Shown piece after piece: positions 26,244-35,468 of a stretch of 47,122 nucleotides of DNA. The position numbers were made by a program, and so were the translations under genes. The stretch comes from Anaerolineales bacterium (GTDB taxonomy: Bacteria; Chloroflexota; Anaerolineae; Anaerolineales; Villigracilaceae), in the NCBI GenBank assembly GCA_030680795.1, contig JAUXUL010000002.1:1-47122 (forward strand), in the 5' to 3' direction. How positions within the stretch are numbered: the stretch's first letter is position 1; every line of letters starts with the position of its first letter. The notes under the pieces are model-generated. The model saw only the letters and a program-made list of their open reading frames with translations, did not search any database and was not told the origin of the DNA.

Positions 26244-27521
26244 CTACTGTGGGACAATTTCGGAAAACGTCTGGCGAACTTCAGTTTGGACGAGAACCTT
26301 GCCAGCTCGCATTACGAGCGTAGGTGAGGGATGGAGCCGGAGGGCGTCCAGCTCGGATTGAACGGGCAAGAGCAGGAGATGAGCCGGGTTGCCCACCTTG
26401 AGGCCGTAATCCTGGATGCCAAACGACCTGGCAGCGCTGTACCCGGGCATCTCAAATGCCTTGCGGATTAAATGCGGTGTGGTCAGATAACCAGCATGGG
26501 CCGCAAAGAGGGCTGCATCCAATGGATTCATACTGCCAAAGGGATAGAACATATTATTCATATCGTCATGACCGCAGGCAACATTGACACCGGCCTTTAT
26601 CAGCCGATCAAGAGGTGGAACACCGCGCCGAACCGGGGGTTGATCTTCGCGTCCCTGGAGAAAAAGGTTGGTCAGCGGGTTGGTAACGATGGTTATCTGG
26701 GCGGCAATAACCTTGGGAATGATCCTCTGGAATGTTGCCTCATCCCAGGCAGCCATGGCGCAGCAGTGGCTGGCGCTGACTCTACCTTGATAATTTTCAG
26801 CAATGGTCTTATCTGCCAGCAGTTCCAATGATCTCCAGTAGGGGTCATCAATCTCATCGACATGCATATCGATGCTGGTATTATATTTCTTGGCGATGTT
26901 GAAGATAATTTCGATCTGTTTTGCAGCGTCATCTAGGTCTTTTTCGATGTGAGGAATGCCTCCAACCAGGTCGGCTCCGTTTTCCATCGCCTGATACATC
27001 AAGTCAACGGTTTCTGAGCTGCGCGCCATGCCAAGTTGGGGAAAGGCAATGATGCCAATATCCACAATCCCACTGAATTTTCGTTTCACTGCTACAACGC
27101 CCTGCAACATCTTCAGTTTGGAGTCCGGGTCGATATCCACATGGCCACGAAACCATAACACGCCATTTGAAAGTGCTTGACGCACTGCCTGACTGGCTTT
27201 GTCGATCAGGTCGTCTAGTTGGCGATCCTTTTTGACGCGCGCATATATATCAATGGCTTCGAACAGCGTACCGCTTTGATTAATGAGGTCTGCCGTTTGA
27301 TCAGATGGCCAGAGCAGAGGGTTATCGAGGTGAAAATGAGGTTCAAAGAAGGGCGGTATAGCCAGCTGTCCTCGTGCTTGGATCGCCACGTGCCCCGGGC
27401 TGAGTTCGTCCGTGCTTATTTCAACAATCTTATCCCCCGAGATACCGATGTCCACAAATCCAGCGGGATCATCTACCGCCAATGCTCTGTCCAACAAAGC
27501 CCGATGTATGGTTACATCCAT
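26244..27521 (-). CDS. codA: Cytosine deaminase-like amidohydrolase (CodA family)
   Basis: The 425-residue enzyme (E. coli CodA has 427) keeps the metal and catalytic residues of the CodA family: His62 and His64 (EPHFHLD), His220 and Glu223 (MHVDE), His252 (SHCCAM) and the Asp of GHDDMNN near 319. CodA hydrolyses cytosine to uracil and ammonia; E. coli CodA also deaminates isoguanine to xanthine, which would fit this purine locus. A strong GGGAGA precedes the ATG. It is directly upstream of the BMP transporter and is the first intact gene after the operator at 27769. Its exact substrate (cytosine, isoguanine or another base) needs an assay. Confidence 0.85.
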   Translation of the reverse strand: MDVTIHRALLDRALAVDDPAGFVDIGISGDKIVEISTDELSPGHVAIQARGQLAIPPFFEPHFHLDNPLLWPSDQTADLINQSGTLFEAIDIYARVKKDRQLDDLIDKASQAVRQALSNGVLWFRGHVDIDPDSKLKMLQGVVAVKRKFSGIVDIGIIAFPQLGMARSSETVDLMYQAMENGADLVGGIPHIEKDLDDAAKQIEIIFNIAKKYNTSIDMHVDEIDDPYWRSLELLADKTIAENYQGRVSASHCCAMAAWDEATFQRIIPKVIAAQITIVTNPLTNLFLQGREDQPPVRRGVPPLDRLIKAGVNVACGHDDMNNMFYPFGSMNPLDAALFAAHAGYLTTPHLIRKAFEMPGYSAARSFGIQDYGLKVGNPAHLLLLPVQSELDALRLHPSPTLVMRAGKVLVQTEVRQTFSEIVPQ

Positions 27522-27583
27522 TTTTTGTCTCCCAATTGATAATACCGTCTACCATCAATGAAAATGCAGACAACTTATTCTTT

Positions 27584-27718
27584 TCATTGCAAACTTGAAT
27601 TGACCTTCAAGAAAAACAACATGACTGCGCCGATAAGCAAAGCTGCGATTGCCGCAAAGACGGGCAGAAATCCATCGATCAGGCGAGATATCCATTCGCT
27701 ATGAAGAAATTTTTTCAT
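27584..27718 (-). pseudogene. 44-codon N-terminal remnant of an ABC permease
   Basis: The frame encodes MKKFLHSEWISRLIDGF, then a single hydrophobic helix (LPVFAAIAALLIGAVMLFFL) and stops after KVNSSLQ. This is how BMP-type ABC permeases begin: a short cytoplasmic head, first helix, then a V-N-P/S motif. No further permease sequence follows in any frame. It stands directly behind the promoter and operator of the codA operon, so it may still be translated as a leader peptide. A genuine small membrane protein is less likely. Confidence 0.6.
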
Positions 27719-27745
27719 GGGCAGCCACTTGTCTCCTGTTGTAAC

Positions 27746-27779
27746 AGTATACTGAAAGCGCCCAAAAGTTGTCAGACAA
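27746..27779 (-). promoter_or_regulatory. Promoter with overlapping operator, codA/transporter/xdh operon
   Basis: On the minus strand a -35 CTGACA (27770-27775), an 18-base spacer and a -10 TATACT (27746-27751) are visible. The palindrome TTGTCTGACAA (27769-27779) covers the -35, as expected for a repressor site. The same 11-mer occurs at 44341-44351. Confidence 0.6.
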
Positions 27780-27974
27780 TTTGTAATAGGAATAGCATGA
27801 TATTTATCCAGAATCTCGAGCCGATTTACGAATGCCTATCCACCCGACAGGGCTGAGGTGAGCAGTACTATGACAATAAGGGTATTAAACATGAATACAG
27901 ACGTGCACTACAATAACCAGTGTTTTGTGCGTCAGGAAGAAGGCTGAATAAATCTTTAGTAATCAAGAACATAA
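27780..27974. other. Gap between transporter system B and the codA operon
   Basis: Together with the promoter and permease remnant this belongs to the 452-base gap 27522-27974. I see no open frame with family character and no clear terminator for the upstream permease gene. Confidence 0.5.
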
Positions 27975-28943
27975 CTATAGGCCACGTTCGCCGCGCACAT
28001 AAGGATTGCCCAACGCGGCAGGTGCGCCGATGCGTTTCCGCAGGGCTTCACGCGAGCCGATCACCAGGACAACAACAGTGAAAAGATAGGGCAACATTTG
28101 CAGAAAGAACCCAAGATATGGATTGTAATAAAAAGGGTTGGCAAAGCCGAACAAAACGAGCGGCCCTTGAATATCCAGAATGAGGCGGCGGAGAGCGCCG
28201 AAAGCGTACGCGCCGATTGCCGCGCGGAATGGATCCCATTGAGCGAAGATGACCAAACCGATGGCGATCCAACCCTGCCCGCCAGTGGTTAGCTCGCTGA
28301 ACCATCCTGGTGAAACTGCCAGGCTGATCGTCGCGCCCGCCAACCCAGCCATCATCCCACCCACAAAAACATAAAAATAACGCATACGAAAAACGTTGAT
28401 ACCCAACGCGTCTGCGGCGGATGGATATTCACCTACCGCGCGCAAATGCAAACCCGGACGCGTACGATTTATGTAATACCATGACAAGGGAACAAGTAGA
28501 TAGCCAACGTAAACGAGTACGCTTTGATTGGTGAAAAAGATTTTTCCAATGATCGGGATTAGGGTAAGCAGTGGGATCGAAAAATTTGGCAGGAGCGAAA
28601 CTGTCCCAGCCTTGCTCAAGCCCTCGCCTAACACGAGGCTGATGCCTGCTCCCAAAAAAGTGAGCGCAAGCCCGCTGACAACTTGATCTGCCTGCAAAGT
28701 GATCACAATGAAAGCATGGATCTGGCTGATGAGTCCCGCAAAAATCATAGCCACCAAAACACCGAGCCACGGATTGCCAGTTGCGATGGTAGTGCTAAAT
28801 GCGCTCATTGCGCCAATCAGCATCATACCTTCAACACCTAGGTTCAGAACACCGGATCGTTCAGCAAATAGCTCACCAATGGTTGCGAACAGCAATACCG
28901 TTCCGCTTGCAATCCCTGCCTGTAAAATAATCGTATAGTCCAT
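27975..28943 (-). CDS. ABC transporter permease, BMP/nucleoside type, second permease (system B)
   Basis: The 322-residue polytopic permease is a paralogue of the 21390-22334 gene: FAERSGVLNLGVEGMMLIGAMSAFS at about 28-52, LRAVGEYPSAADALGI in the cytoplasmic loop, and GQGWIAIGLVIFAQWDPFRA. It begins two bases after the stop of the first permease gene. It forms the channel of the second BMP-type importer with the 28946-30070 product. Differences throughout indicate an old duplication or separate acquisition rather than a recent copy. Confidence 0.9.
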   Translation of the reverse strand: MDYTIILQAGIASGTVLLFATIGELFAERSGVLNLGVEGMMLIGAMSAFSTTIATGNPWLGVLVAMIFAGLISQIHAFIVITLQADQVVSGLALTFLGAGISLVLGEGLSKAGTVSLLPNFSIPLLTLIPIIGKIFFTNQSVLVYVGYLLVPLSWYYINRTRPGLHLRAVGEYPSAADALGINVFRMRYFYVFVGGMMAGLAGATISLAVSPGWFSELTTGGQGWIAIGLVIFAQWDPFRAAIGAYAFGALRRLILDIQGPLVLFGFANPFYYNPYLGFFLQMLPYLFTVVVLVIGSREALRKRIGAPAALGNPYVRGERGL

Positions 28944-28945
28944 GA

Positions 28946-30070
28946 TTATTCCTCCACGCGTTCAATGACGACGCGATAACGAAGCAGGAAGTCGCTGGCA
29001 ATAAGGCAGACCAGAATGATTCCCTGTATCATCTTGGGCACACCAGAGGGTTGAATTTCACGGCCGGCAAGGATCAAAGCCCCAAATAATATGGAAACGA
29101 ATATGATCGCCAGTGGATTCAACTTTGCCAACCAGGCAACGATGATGCCAGTAAAGCCATACCCGGCGGCAACTGGGGCAGTTTGCAAACGATGGACAAC
29201 ACCCCCAACTTCAGACATACCGCCCAAGCCCGCCAGTGCGCCGGAGAGCATCATCACCCAAATCGTGTTTCGCGTAATATTAATACCTGCATATTGCGCC
29301 GCATTCGGGTTATCACCGATCAAACGAATCTCATAGCCCCAGCGGCTGCGAAAGATAATGAACCATAAAATGATCGCGGCCACGATGCCAATGACCAGAC
29401 CCAGATGTGTGGTAAGTCCGCGAAAAATCGGGAAAGCCTTGGCATAATCCGACAAACGCGGCAACCACGCGCCGTCGGGGAACTTGGGCGACATTTGGAA
29501 ACCACCTTCCGTCCATACGCCAAAGATCCAAAAGTTTACCCATGCCACTGCCACATAATTCAACATCAATGTGCTGATGATCTCATTCACATTAAACTTT
29601 GCTTTTAGATAGCCCGGAATGAATCCCCAGATAGCCCCCGCGGCCATGCCCGCTATCATCATTACCGGAATAAATATCCAGCGCGAGGTCTCAGCGGGCA
29701 GCACAGGCGCAAGCACAATGGCGCTCGCGCCGAATGCGCCCATAATGAACTGCCCCTCTGCGCCGATATTCCACAACTTCATACGGAACGCAACCGAACA
29801 AGCCAGAGCAGCCAATATGATCGGCGTTGCTTTAACGATCGTATCTGAAAGCACGCCAATATCGCCGAATGAAGCCTTTGCAATATGTAGATAGGAACGG
29901 ATCGGATCACCACCAGCGAATGAAATTAAGACGCCTCCCAAGATCAAGGCGACAATGATCGCGCCAAACGATACCGCGGCGGGGTACCATGCAGGCGGTT
30001 CGCTCAAACGCGGTTCAATTCGAAAACGGAAGGGTGCGCGTCTCTTATTTAAAGTTGTCGGCTCAGTCAT
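28946..30070 (-). CDS. ABC transporter permease, BMP/nucleoside type, first permease (system B)
   Basis: The 374-residue membrane protein has about nine hydrophobic segments and the family motifs VKATPIILAALACSVAFRMK, LWNIGAEGQFIMGAFGA, AKFNVNEIISTLMLNY and GDNPNAAQYAGI. It corresponds to the system A gene at 22324-23430. The start overlaps the end of the ATPase gene by eight bases. The partner permease follows after two bases. Substrate class as for system A: nucleosides or nucleobases by family. Confidence 0.9.
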   Translation of the reverse strand: MTEPTTLNKRRAPFRFRIEPRLSEPPAWYPAAVSFGAIIVALILGGVLISFAGGDPIRSYLHIAKASFGDIGVLSDTIVKATPIILAALACSVAFRMKLWNIGAEGQFIMGAFGASAIVLAPVLPAETSRWIFIPVMMIAGMAAGAIWGFIPGYLKAKFNVNEIISTLMLNYVAVAWVNFWIFGVWTEGGFQMSPKFPDGAWLPRLSDYAKAFPIFRGLTTHLGLVIGIVAAIILWFIIFRSRWGYEIRLIGDNPNAAQYAGINITRNTIWVMMLSGALAGLGGMSEVGGVVHRLQTAPVAAGYGFTGIIVAWLAKLNPLAIIFVSILFGALILAGREIQPSGVPKMIQGIILVCLIASDFLLRYRVVIERVEE

Positions 30071-31688
30071 GTGCGGCGACTCCTTCTTTTTGGATTTGAT
30101 CGAGCGGAGTGCCCGTCATCATTTGACCAATCGTATCCACCAAACCCTTCGACAGGCTCAGGGCGGCGCCTTCATCTGGTTCATCGTCCCCAATCATTAC
30201 CTCCCCCATGATTTTTCCTTCATAGATCACGTAAACGCGGTCACAGAGTGAAAGTAATTCTTCCAACTCTTCAGATACAAGCAGTACCGCCGCGCCAGCC
30301 TCCCGTTGAGCCAGCAGCAAACGGTGGACTCCTTCGATCGCGCCAACATCCAGCCCACGGGTCGGTTGAACCGCAACCATAAAAGCGGGCAATCCTGAAA
30401 TCTCGCGCGCCAAAATCACACGTTGAAGATTTCCTCCGGAAAGCAATCGAACGGGGGTGGAAACTGTGGGAACGATAATGTCGTAAGCCAGCTTGAGTTC
30501 ATTGGCATGTTTCGTAGCTGCCTTCATATCCAACAAACCATTTTTTGAGATCGGCGGCTTGCGGAAATTCTTCATAATGACATTGTCCGTCACACTAAGG
30601 TTAGGCGCGCTGCCTACATGGGTGCGATCTTCAGGGACATAAGCCATGCCATGTTGAATGCCGAATAATGTATTGCGATTGCTAATTTTATCCCCATTGA
30701 GCAGAACTTGTCCCTGTGCGCATCTTCGCATGCCTGAAATAACTTGCGAAAGTTCGCTTTGCCCATTGCCCGCCACGCCTGCTACGCCAACGATTTCACC
30801 CGCGCGCACGTTTAAGGAGATACCGCGCAACGCGGGCAATCCTTTATCACTTTCAGCATGTACATCAGTAACTTCCAGCACAACATCTTGCGGCCTGCCG
30901 GGTTTTTTATCAAGCGCAAAAATTACATCACGCCCCACCATCAAGCGGGCTAACTCCTGACGAGAAACTCCTTTTGAAGGGACGCCTGAAGCAGTAGCAA
31001 TACCGCGCCGCAACACACTGACACGGTCTGCAATGACACTGACTTCCTGAAGCTTGTGGCTGATAAAAATGACCGATTTCCCCTGGGCGATCATGGCTCG
31101 CAAAGTTACAAACAAACCTTCGATCTCTTGTGGCGCAAGCACTGCAGTCGGCTCGTCCATGATAAGCACATCAACACCACGATAAAGCATTTTTAGAATT
31201 TCAACACGTTGTTGTTCCCCCACCGATAATTGCCAGATCTTTGCACGCGGATCCACTTTTAAGCCGAAGCGTTCACCCAATTCAGCGATTTTGGTATTGT
31301 AATCAGGTAAACGCATAATGAAGCGCGGATCATCAAGCCCAAGCAAAATATTTTCAGTGACTGTTTGTGATGGCACCAGCATAAAATGCTGATGCACCAT
31401 GCCAATACCGGCCTTGATCGCATCACGCGGCGAGGAGAAGGCCTTCGGCTCGCCCTTAACCAAAATCGTGCCGGCTTCCTGGCGGTATAAGCCAGCCAGC
31501 ACATTCATTAGAGTACTTTTGCCAGCGCCATTCTCTCCAAGCAAACCATGGATCTCGCCATGCAATAATTCAAAATCAACATGGTCATTTGCCAGCACGC
31601 CGGGAAAGCGCTTGACAATTCCGCGCATTTCAACAACGAGCGGCGCTTGCGGAGGTGAACTGGGCATTGAGGAGGTTTGATTGATCAC
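30063..31688 (-). CDS. ABC transporter ATPase, tandem-domain BMP/nucleoside type (system B)
   Basis: This is a tandem ATPase of about 541 residues with Walker A GENGAGKST, signature LSVGEQQRV and Walker B LIMDEPTAVL in the first half, and LSGGNLQRVILARE and QPTRGLDVG in the second. A GTG at 31688 is the preferred start because AGGAG lies seven bases upstream; the ATG at 31667 has no ribosome site and the longer frame to 31787 runs into untranslated sequence. Near the C-terminus the peptide AALSLSKGL interrupts the usual end of the protein. It is encoded by a REP-type repeat (30145-30164), apparently inserted in frame. The catalytic parts are untouched, so the protein should work. Confidence 0.88.
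   Translation of the reverse strand: MINQTSSMPSSPPQAPLVVEMRGIVKRFPGVLANDHVDFELLHGEIHGLLGENGAGKSTLMNVLAGLYRQEAGTILVKGEPKAFSSPRDAIKAGIGMVHQHFMLVPSQTVTENILLGLDDPRFIMRLPDYNTKIAELGERFGLKVDPRAKIWQLSVGEQQRVEILKMLYRGVDVLIMDEPTAVLAPQEIEGLFVTLRAMIAQGKSVIFISHKLQEVSVIADRVSVLRRGIATASGVPSKGVSRQELARLMVGRDVIFALDKKPGRPQDVVLEVTDVHAESDKGLPALRGISLNVRAGEIVGVAGVAGNGQSELSQVISGMRRCAQGQVLLNGDKISNRNTLFGIQHGMAYVPEDRTHVGSAPNLSVTDNVIMKNFRKPPISKNGLLDMKAATKHANELKLAYDIIVPTVSTPVRLLSGGNLQRVILAREISGLPAFMVAVQPTRGLDVGAIEGVHRLLLAQREAGAAVLLVSEELEELLSLCDRVYVIYEGKIMGEVMIGDDEPDEGAALSLSKGLVDTIGQMMTGTPLDQIQKEGVAAHD
30145..30164. repeat. REP-type repeat inside the system B ATPase gene
   Basis: The 20-base sequence beginning CCCTTCGACAGG and ending CTCAGGGC is a common bacterial intergenic REP core. 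Here it lies in frame within the last 40 codons of the ATPase gene. Confidence 0.7.
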
Positions 31689-31843
31689 CGGATTACTCCT
31701 GCAAAAAACTCTGGAGTCAGGCTGCTTGCCGCCTGACATGTCCATCAGCACCCACAGGGCAAGTGAACTGACGGACTCCAGAATCATTATTTACAAAGAG
31801 GGCCAGAACCCTGAGAGTCCTGGCCCATTTATCAGTTAGACGG

Positions 31844-33112
31844 TTATTCGGGCAGTTCGGCGGTAATGCCTTCAGCCCACCACTTCATACAGACATCAAC
31901 ACTGCATGGCAGACCAAATTCAGGGAAGGCGTCAAGATCAACCTGCTCCAGGCTTTGACCAGCAGGCAGAACTACGTTGCCTTTGTTGTCATTGATCGGG
32001 CCGGAGAATACATCAAAGCGGGTGAACGTCCCAGCCTGCATCTGCGCAAGGATATCGCGGACTTCCTGAATAACGGCAGGATCAAGATCAGCGAGGCCCG
32101 GGGTCAATTCCTCGCCTTCCATGAAACCATACAGGCCTAGCGCGCCAGTATCAGAATCGAAGTAATCGTAACCTGGAACATAGGTGCCGGCGATGATGCC
32201 TTCTGTAATACGGGCATATTCAGAACCCCAGAGCCAATAGGGAGCGGTGAGACAGGCATCCACTTTGCAGGAACCGTACCAGTCATAGGTTACGCCATAT
32301 TTGCCTTTTTCCTGGGCAACATCGGCAACAGCCGGGGTATCCGCACCAGTGAAGACAACGTAAGCGCCAGCGTCAAACAAGGAGGCGGCGGCTTCCTTTT
32401 CGATGATGGGGTCATGCCAGGTGTTGATCCAGCGAATATCCATTGTGCATTCAGGGCAGGTCTTGCGCATGCCCAAAGCAATGGCATTCCCCAAACGAAT
32501 TTCTTCGGGGATCGGGAAGGTTGCCATGTAGCCGAGTTTGGTCTCACCATCCTGCTTGGCGCGCGCACCAGCCAGCATCCCAGCCAGATACTTCATATTT
32601 TCCATGGCGCCCATCAGGTTGCCAAAATTTTCGAAATTGGCTTTGATGCCGGTGAGGTGAATAAACACCGTATCTGGGAACTCACCCGCAACGGTTTCCA
32701 TCGGGTCCATATAACCGAAGGATGTGCCGAAGATCAAGTCGAAGCCCTTGCGTGATAGACTGCGGAACACCTGCTCGGAATCAGCGCCTTCGGGTACGTT
32801 TTCAATATAAGCAACGTTTGTATTGGGTACATTCTCTTCGACGTAGAGCAAGCCTTCATAATGGGCTTGTGACCAACCGCCATCATCATGTGGTCCGATC
32901 AAAACCATGGCGACGTTAAACTTACCTGCTTCAACTTCAGGAATTTGGAAACCACCTGAATCCGCAGGCGCTTCGGTTGCAACAGGAGCTTCTGTAGCTA
33001 CGGGCGCATCTGGTGCAGGGGCTTGTGTAGCCTCGGGAGCGCCGCCACAAGCAGACAGGACGAGCATGAGTACCAACGCAAACATTGCGAGGCGGGAAAG
33101 GTTTTTACGCAT
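31844..33112 (-). CDS. BMP family substrate-binding lipoprotein (system B)
   Basis: The protein of about 422 residues has a lipobox LSAC (Cys22), an Ala/Pro/Thr linker, then a BMP fold: FNVAMVLIGPHDDGGWSQAH, FGTSFGYMDPMETVAGEFPD, and AGMLAGARAKQDGETKLGYM. It is longer than the system A protein, with extra cysteines (in TCPECTMD and CKVDACL). AAGGAG stands before the ATG at 33112; the longer frame to 33157 is not needed. It is the first gene of the system B operon, preceded by possible operators at 33191-33213. By family it binds a nucleoside or related ligand; the two lipoproteins differ enough to suggest different ligands. Confidence 0.9.
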   Translation of the reverse strand: MRKNLSRLAMFALVLMLVLSACGGAPEATQAPAPDAPVATEAPVATEAPADSGGFQIPEVEAGKFNVAMVLIGPHDDGGWSQAHYEGLLYVEENVPNTNVAYIENVPEGADSEQVFRSLSRKGFDLIFGTSFGYMDPMETVAGEFPDTVFIHLTGIKANFENFGNLMGAMENMKYLAGMLAGARAKQDGETKLGYMATFPIPEEIRLGNAIALGMRKTCPECTMDIRWINTWHDPIIEKEAAASLFDAGAYVVFTGADTPAVADVAQEKGKYGVTYDWYGSCKVDACLTAPYWLWGSEYARITEGIIAGTYVPGYDYFDSDTGALGLYGFMEGEELTPGLADLDPAVIQEVRDILAQMQAGTFTRFDVFSGPINDNKGNVVLPAGQSLEQVDLDAFPEFGLPCSVDVCMKWWAEGITAELPE

Positions 33113-33190
33113 TTTTCTTCTCCTTATAAAATATGTGTTTTGCGACGAAACTAGCAAGATCTAATTGTTCTTTCGACCTCCTTTCAAGCT

Positions 33191-33213
33191 GTCTAAACAG
33201 TTGCATTTGCAAC
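33191..33213. promoter_or_regulatory. Candidate operators upstream of system B
   Basis: GTCTAAAC (33191-33198, inside CTGTCTAAACAG) matches the GT-N-TA-N-AC pattern known for HutC-type GntR regulators. It is followed at once by the inverted repeat GTTGCA-TT-TGCAAC (33200-33213). Confidence 0.45.
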
Positions 33214-33237
33214 AACTATTTTTGTGCAGAAAGATAT

Positions 33238-33265
33238 ATTATAAACTTCTAAGGCGTACACTCAA
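33238..33265 (-). promoter_or_regulatory. Candidate promoter of system B operon
   Basis: On the minus strand TTGAGT (33260-33265), a 16-base spacer and TATAAT (33238-33243). The -35 lies over the last codons of the upstream gene, and the candidate operators lie 25-50 bases downstream of the -10. Confidence 0.45.
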
Positions 33266-35264
33266 AATTATTTTGTACTTCATTCAGAGTGACATTCCGC
33301 TCCGGGGTACTTTGTGTCTGGCGCTCAATGCGATCCCACAATTTGCAGAGAAGCGGGCCTACATAATTTTTTGATACTCTATATGAAGTTATTGACAATT
33401 CTACCGCTTTTTTCCAATCTCCAACATGAGCATAGCCTTCAATAAAAACGAATCGTTCAACGGGGTCATTGGGACGATCATCGAGCGCAAATGCGGTTTC
33501 GCCAAATGCTGCGACCTGTTCCCAATCCCCTTTTTGACGCGCCAACTCAGCCTGTCCGAAATAATAACACCAATCATGCTGCGGGTCGCTTCCATATAGC
33601 TGACCTGGGAGCTGCGCCTGCCGGTCAAACAGAATCACACTCTGATTGGAAATTCTTGCAACATCCCTAAGCGCGGGAGGCAGAAGGCGATTCGTTTCTT
33701 CAACTTCAGGATCAACGACCCGGAAACAAGCGGGCGGCTCGTAATCAATAACTAGAATATTGGAGGTATTCCCATAAAAGGTTGGGCCAATATAATACAA
33801 CTGATGCGCCTGACCGGGTTCCACACTTGGCAGTGTTTTTCCAACCCGAATGGAGGCGAAATACAACATAAGATTCATCTCACCGGGCGGGCTGTAGATC
33901 CAGTTCAGGGGGCCGGTTAATGAATTATCTGAATAGTAGGTAAAAGGCAGATCATTGGAAAGCAGGATCGTTCCTTTTTCCAGTCCTGGAATTCGCCATG
34001 TCATTTGCCAGAACAGGTCCTGTTGGGTGGCCCAATCGCGGCGGAATATATCTTCGAGGCGGAAATGTCTGCTGACGGCAAAGCCAACCAGCAAAGCCAC
34101 CAGAATCATTTGCGCCCGCTGGTTTTTTATCAACGCAATCAGGCTCGCCAGTAACAGACTCGCTCCCAGCATGAAAGGTAGCATGAAGCGGTCTATTGAG
34201 AAGTTCAACTGCGGAACGATACCGATCACCCAAACCGACATGCCTGATAATCCCCAGAGAACCAAGCCAATAAATCCAGCCTGCTTTGAAAAATCGCGAT
34301 CATCGGCCTCGTTGGTAACAAACTTGAACAGGAATATTCCAACGAGGAAAATGACCGAGAATAACTGAATCAACATCAAGGTAAGCGTGAGCGGTCCCAA
34401 TCCAGTTATGCCAATGGTTAGAAGCGGAACCAACCAGACCTCAAAAACAGTCCGCCACAAACTGAGGGCAACGTTATTTATTAACAGCATTAATCCGGCG
34501 AGGAAATCATCACGAAAGGCATCCAGCAAAATGTATTTATAACTGGCGTTCTGGAAAGTAAAGAAGAACATGCGCCAAAATGAGATCCCCAAAAATATCA
34601 ACAAGTATGGCAAAAAGTACAGTGCGGCTTTTTGCATACGATTTTTATTTATACCTGGTAGCATCTGCCAGAAGAGAAAAATCCGCGCGAACTCGAGGAA
34701 ATAAAAATATTCCATCGTAAGGAGGTTGACTGCGGCGAGTAACCAGGATGCCCCAAATAAAACCACGCGCCGTTTTTCATCCTTCAACGCCAGCAGTGAA
34801 AGGTACATGGAAAGCAGATAGCACAACAGCACAATGTAAAAATGGCTGTACATCATGGCGATGAAGTGTTGTCCCATACCGGGGTAAACAAGGAAAAGTA
34901 AACTTGCCCAAAACGCGGGTTTGGAATGCGCGGGCCACAGGACGCGTAATATTGCCCAGAACAAAAGCGCAGTCGTCCAACGCAAAACAAGTGCCAGTAA
35001 CTGCCAAGCCCAGGGATTGGGTCCAAGGACTGGCAAGGTTAGCTGATAGATCATGCCCCAGAAGGGGCGACTGGTGGAGAAAGTTTTTGTTAAAACATCA
35101 GGTCCAAGACGAAAATAGATCCATGCCCAGGGAAATTCATCCCAGTAAAAGCCGCGCTGCCAGAAGAACAATCCGTAAGTCAGCGCAGCGATTAACAACA
35201 TGAACCAACCCGCGCTGCGGGTTGTAAACTTCAAATTGTTGAATCGCTCAATCCAATTTTTCAT
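33249..35264 (-). CDS. Large polytopic membrane protein of unknown function, TPR-like tail
   Basis: The 671-residue protein has about ten to twelve membrane helices in its first 420 residues, starting after a short basic head. A soluble region follows at about 430-560. The C-terminal portion (about 570-660) has helical pairs that look like tetratricopeptide repeats (ELARQKGDWEQVAAFGETAF, then EGYAHVGDWKKAVELS). The layout recalls membrane glycosyltransferases of the GT-C type and O-antigen-ligase-like proteins, but I see no secure catalytic motif. It is on the same strand as the transporter operon. Function unknown. Confidence 0.75.
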   Translation of the reverse strand: MKNWIERFNNLKFTTRSAGWFMLLIAALTYGLFFWQRGFYWDEFPWAWIYFRLGPDVLTKTFSTSRPFWGMIYQLTLPVLGPNPWAWQLLALVLRWTTALLFWAILRVLWPAHSKPAFWASLLFLVYPGMGQHFIAMMYSHFYIVLLCYLLSMYLSLLALKDEKRRVVLFGASWLLAAVNLLTMEYFYFLEFARIFLFWQMLPGINKNRMQKAALYFLPYLLIFLGISFWRMFFFTFQNASYKYILLDAFRDDFLAGLMLLINNVALSLWRTVFEVWLVPLLTIGITGLGPLTLTLMLIQLFSVIFLVGIFLFKFVTNEADDRDFSKQAGFIGLVLWGLSGMSVWVIGIVPQLNFSIDRFMLPFMLGASLLLASLIALIKNQRAQMILVALLVGFAVSRHFRLEDIFRRDWATQQDLFWQMTWRIPGLEKGTILLSNDLPFTYYSDNSLTGPLNWIYSPPGEMNLMLYFASIRVGKTLPSVEPGQAHQLYYIGPTFYGNTSNILVIDYEPPACFRVVDPEVEETNRLLPPALRDVARISNQSVILFDRQAQLPGQLYGSDPQHDWCYYFGQAELARQKGDWEQVAAFGETAFALDDRPNDPVERFVFIEGYAHVGDWKKAVELSITSYRVSKNYVGPLLCKLWDRIERQTQSTPERNVTLNEVQNNFECTP

Positions 35265-35322
35265 CTGATCTACTTAAATCAAGTTACCGATTTTGTATAT
35301 AACGTTCCTCGTCGCCGAAAAA

Positions 35323-35396
35323 CCCTCACCCTGCCCTCTCCCAAGGGGAGAGGGGAAGTCGTCCCTGTGAACAATCACGTCAAACGGGGTGAGGGG
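35323..35396. repeat. Nested palindromic intergenic repeat
   Basis: Outer arms CCCTCACCC (35323-35331) and GGGTGAGGG (35387-35395) enclose an inner hairpin CCCTCTCCC-AAG-GGGAGAGGG (35334-35354). A related sequence lies inside the ssnA-like gene near 43201-43233. Confidence 0.75.
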
Positions 35397-35468
35397 AATT
35401 TTATTCAACACGGCGCCAATGAACACCTCAAATCCTTTACTATTCGACCGCTCCGTGAAACTACAATA

